Assembly: GCA_003242505.1 (NCBI GenBank)
Contig: QGUP01000161.1
Coordinates: 1 to 5,413 of the forward strand
Source of the DNA: Bacillota bacterium
GTDB taxonomy: Bacteria > Bacillota > Sulfobacillia > Symbiobacteriales > ZC4RG38
Length of the DNA stretch: 5,413 bases
Direction: 5' to 3'
A program made the position numbers and the translations under genes. Each line of letters begins with the position of its first letter. Position 1 is the first letter of the stretch. The notes beneath the pieces are model-generated. The model was not told the DNA's origin, did not search any database, and saw only the letters and a program-made list of their open reading frames with translations. This document shows, piece by piece, positions 4,466-5,413 of this stretch.

Positions 4466-5413
4466 TTGAAGCTGAGCACCCGGTTGCTTCTGGGCCACGT
4501 CCTGGTGCTGGCGCTGGTGGGCGGGGCCCTGGCGGTGGTCCTGCCCCGGGTGGTGGCCCGGTCGATGCTCCAGGCCAGCGCCCAGCTCCTGGCCCAGCAG
4601 GCGGAGAACGCGGCCCAGCAGCTCGCCCTCCGGTCCCTCGGGGGCCGGGTGGTGCTCCAGTCCTCCGCCTACACCCTGGGGGCGGCCTACGCGGTGATGG
4701 ACCCCACCGGTCGGGTCGTGGCCGCCGGTCCCCTGCCTTTCCTGGTGGAACTGGTGGGCCTGCCTGCCCCCAGGGAACTGGAGCAGCTGGCCCGGTCCGC
4801 CGTGGTCCGGGGAACCGCCCATGCGATCTTTGTGTACCAGGATATCACCCTGGTGGCAGGAGCCGCACCCATCCGGCCCCGGGGCCAGACGGCGTCGGTG
4901 GGCGTGATCCTCTTCTTCCAGGAAGCCCAGGATCTGGACCCGGCCATCCGGGAACTGACCTGGAACCTCTTCCGGTGGACCCTGGTGGGGCTCATCGCCG
5001 CGGTGGTCCTGGCCGGGCTCCTGGGCCGGGGAATCGTCGCGCGGCTGGCCGAACTCCGGGCCGCGGCCGCCGGACTGGCCGAGGGCGACCTCTCCCGGCG
5101 GGTGCCGGAGACCGGCCGGGACGAACTGGCCGACCTGGCCCGGTCCTTCAACCACATGGCCGCCCGGCTGGAGCGGCTGGTGGCCGGTCTTAGGCAGTCG
5201 GAGGAACTGCGCCGGCAGATGATGGCCACCATCGCCCACGAACTGCGAACCCCGGTCACCTCCATCCGGGGCTTTGCCGAAGCCCTGCAGGACGGCCTGG
5301 TGCCGCCGGAGCGGCAGCCCCACTACTTCAGCATCATCGCCGGGGAGGCCGCCCGGCTCAGCCGGCTGATCCAGGACCTCTTCGACCTGGCCAAACTGGA
5401 GGCCGGGCAGCTG
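4466..5413 (+). CDS. Sensor histidine kinase, 3' part beyond the window
   Basis: This frame stays open from TTG at 4466 to the last base (316 codons) with no stop, so the gene is cut by the window edge. It encodes a membrane sensor kinase for the preceding response regulator. The N-terminus MKLSTRLLLGHVLVLALVGG begins transmembrane segment 1 (about 6-27). An extracytoplasmic sensor region of about 140 residues follows (28-167), then transmembrane segment 2 (about 170-190) and a HAMP domain (about 188-240, with GDLSRRVPETGRDELADLARSFN). The HisKA dimerisation domain has the H-box MMATIAHELRTPVTSIRGF, with phosphorylated His258 and the HExxT arrangement (His258, Glu259, Thr262) needed for phosphatase activity in this family. 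The second HisKA helix (SIIAGEAARLSRLIQDLFDLAKLEAGQL) ends the window; the ATP-binding domain lies beyond. The sensor region matches nothing I recognise, so the signal is unknown. Confidence 0.93.
   Translation, partial: MKLSTRLLLGHVLVLALVGGALAVVLPRVVARSMLQASAQLLAQQAENAAQQLALRSLGGRVVLQSSAYTLGAAYAVMDPTGRVVAAGPLPFLVELVGLPAPRELEQLARSAVVRGTAHAIFVYQDITLVAGAAPIRPRGQTASVGVILFFQEAQDLDPAIRELTWNLFRWTLVGLIAAVVLAGLLGRGIVARLAELRAAAAGLAEGDLSRRVPETGRDELADLARSFNHMAARLERLVAGLRQSEELRRQMMATIAHELRTPVTSIRGFAEALQDGLVPPERQPHYFSIIAGEAARLSRLIQDLFDLAKLEAGQL

Noticed and set aside
4313..5323. A long minus-strand open frame opposite the histidine kinase
   Set aside because: The plus strand encodes an unambiguous HAMP/HisKA kinase. 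The antisense frame is Gln/Gly/His/Pro-rich with no family resemblance.

Overview
The window looks like chromosomal DNA from a very GC-rich, Gram-positive-type bacterium, most likely a high-GC Bacillota lineage (Symbiobacterium/Thermaerobacter/Limnochorda-like; inferred). The evidence is a ruvX - DUF1292 - mltG order typical of Bacillota, a YtxJ-type bacilliredoxin with a TCPIS motif (bacillithiol biology), strong GGAGG-type ribosome binding sites, frequent GTG/TTG starts, and heavy use of CGG, GGG/GGC and CTG codons.

Layout. Positions 1-261 hold no convincing gene: two small hairpins, then ten tandem copies of a 12-bp G-rich repeat (117-236) just downstream of the last minus-strand gene. From 3408 down to 262 a minus-strand block carries, in order of transcription, a rhomboid intramembrane protease joined in one open frame to the RuvX/YqgF nuclease (3408-2248); a near-consensus sigma-A promoter (2196-2168); a small acidic, His-rich DUF1292/YrzB-family protein (2136-1786); a clear intrinsic terminator (1767-1743); the MltG endolytic transglycosylase (1727-642); and a YtxJ/BrxC monothiol bacilliredoxin (624-262). 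A 341-base divergent gap (3409-3749) separates this block from a plus-strand two-component system: an OmpR/PhoB-family response regulator (3750-4451) and a membrane sensor histidine kinase that starts at 4466 and runs off the window end before its ATPase domain.

How the genes fit together. RuvX (nucleic-acid processing), the DUF1292 protein and MltG (peptidoglycan strand release) form a housekeeping neighbourhood whose members are not one pathway. The sequence suggests it is cut into transcription units: the promoter lies before the DUF1292 gene, and the terminator lies after it, directly in front of the mltG ribosome binding site. mltG and ytxJ are translationally coupled (ATGA overlap). The two-component system is divergently transcribed, and its signal cannot be read from the sequence.

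Most of the window is conventional. The points worth a second look are the rhomboid-RuvX open frame with an internal SD+GTG start, the terminator abutting the mltG ribosome binding site, the 12-bp repeat array, and the poly-His head on the DUF1292 protein. I found no convincing new defence, mobile or CRISPR-like system.
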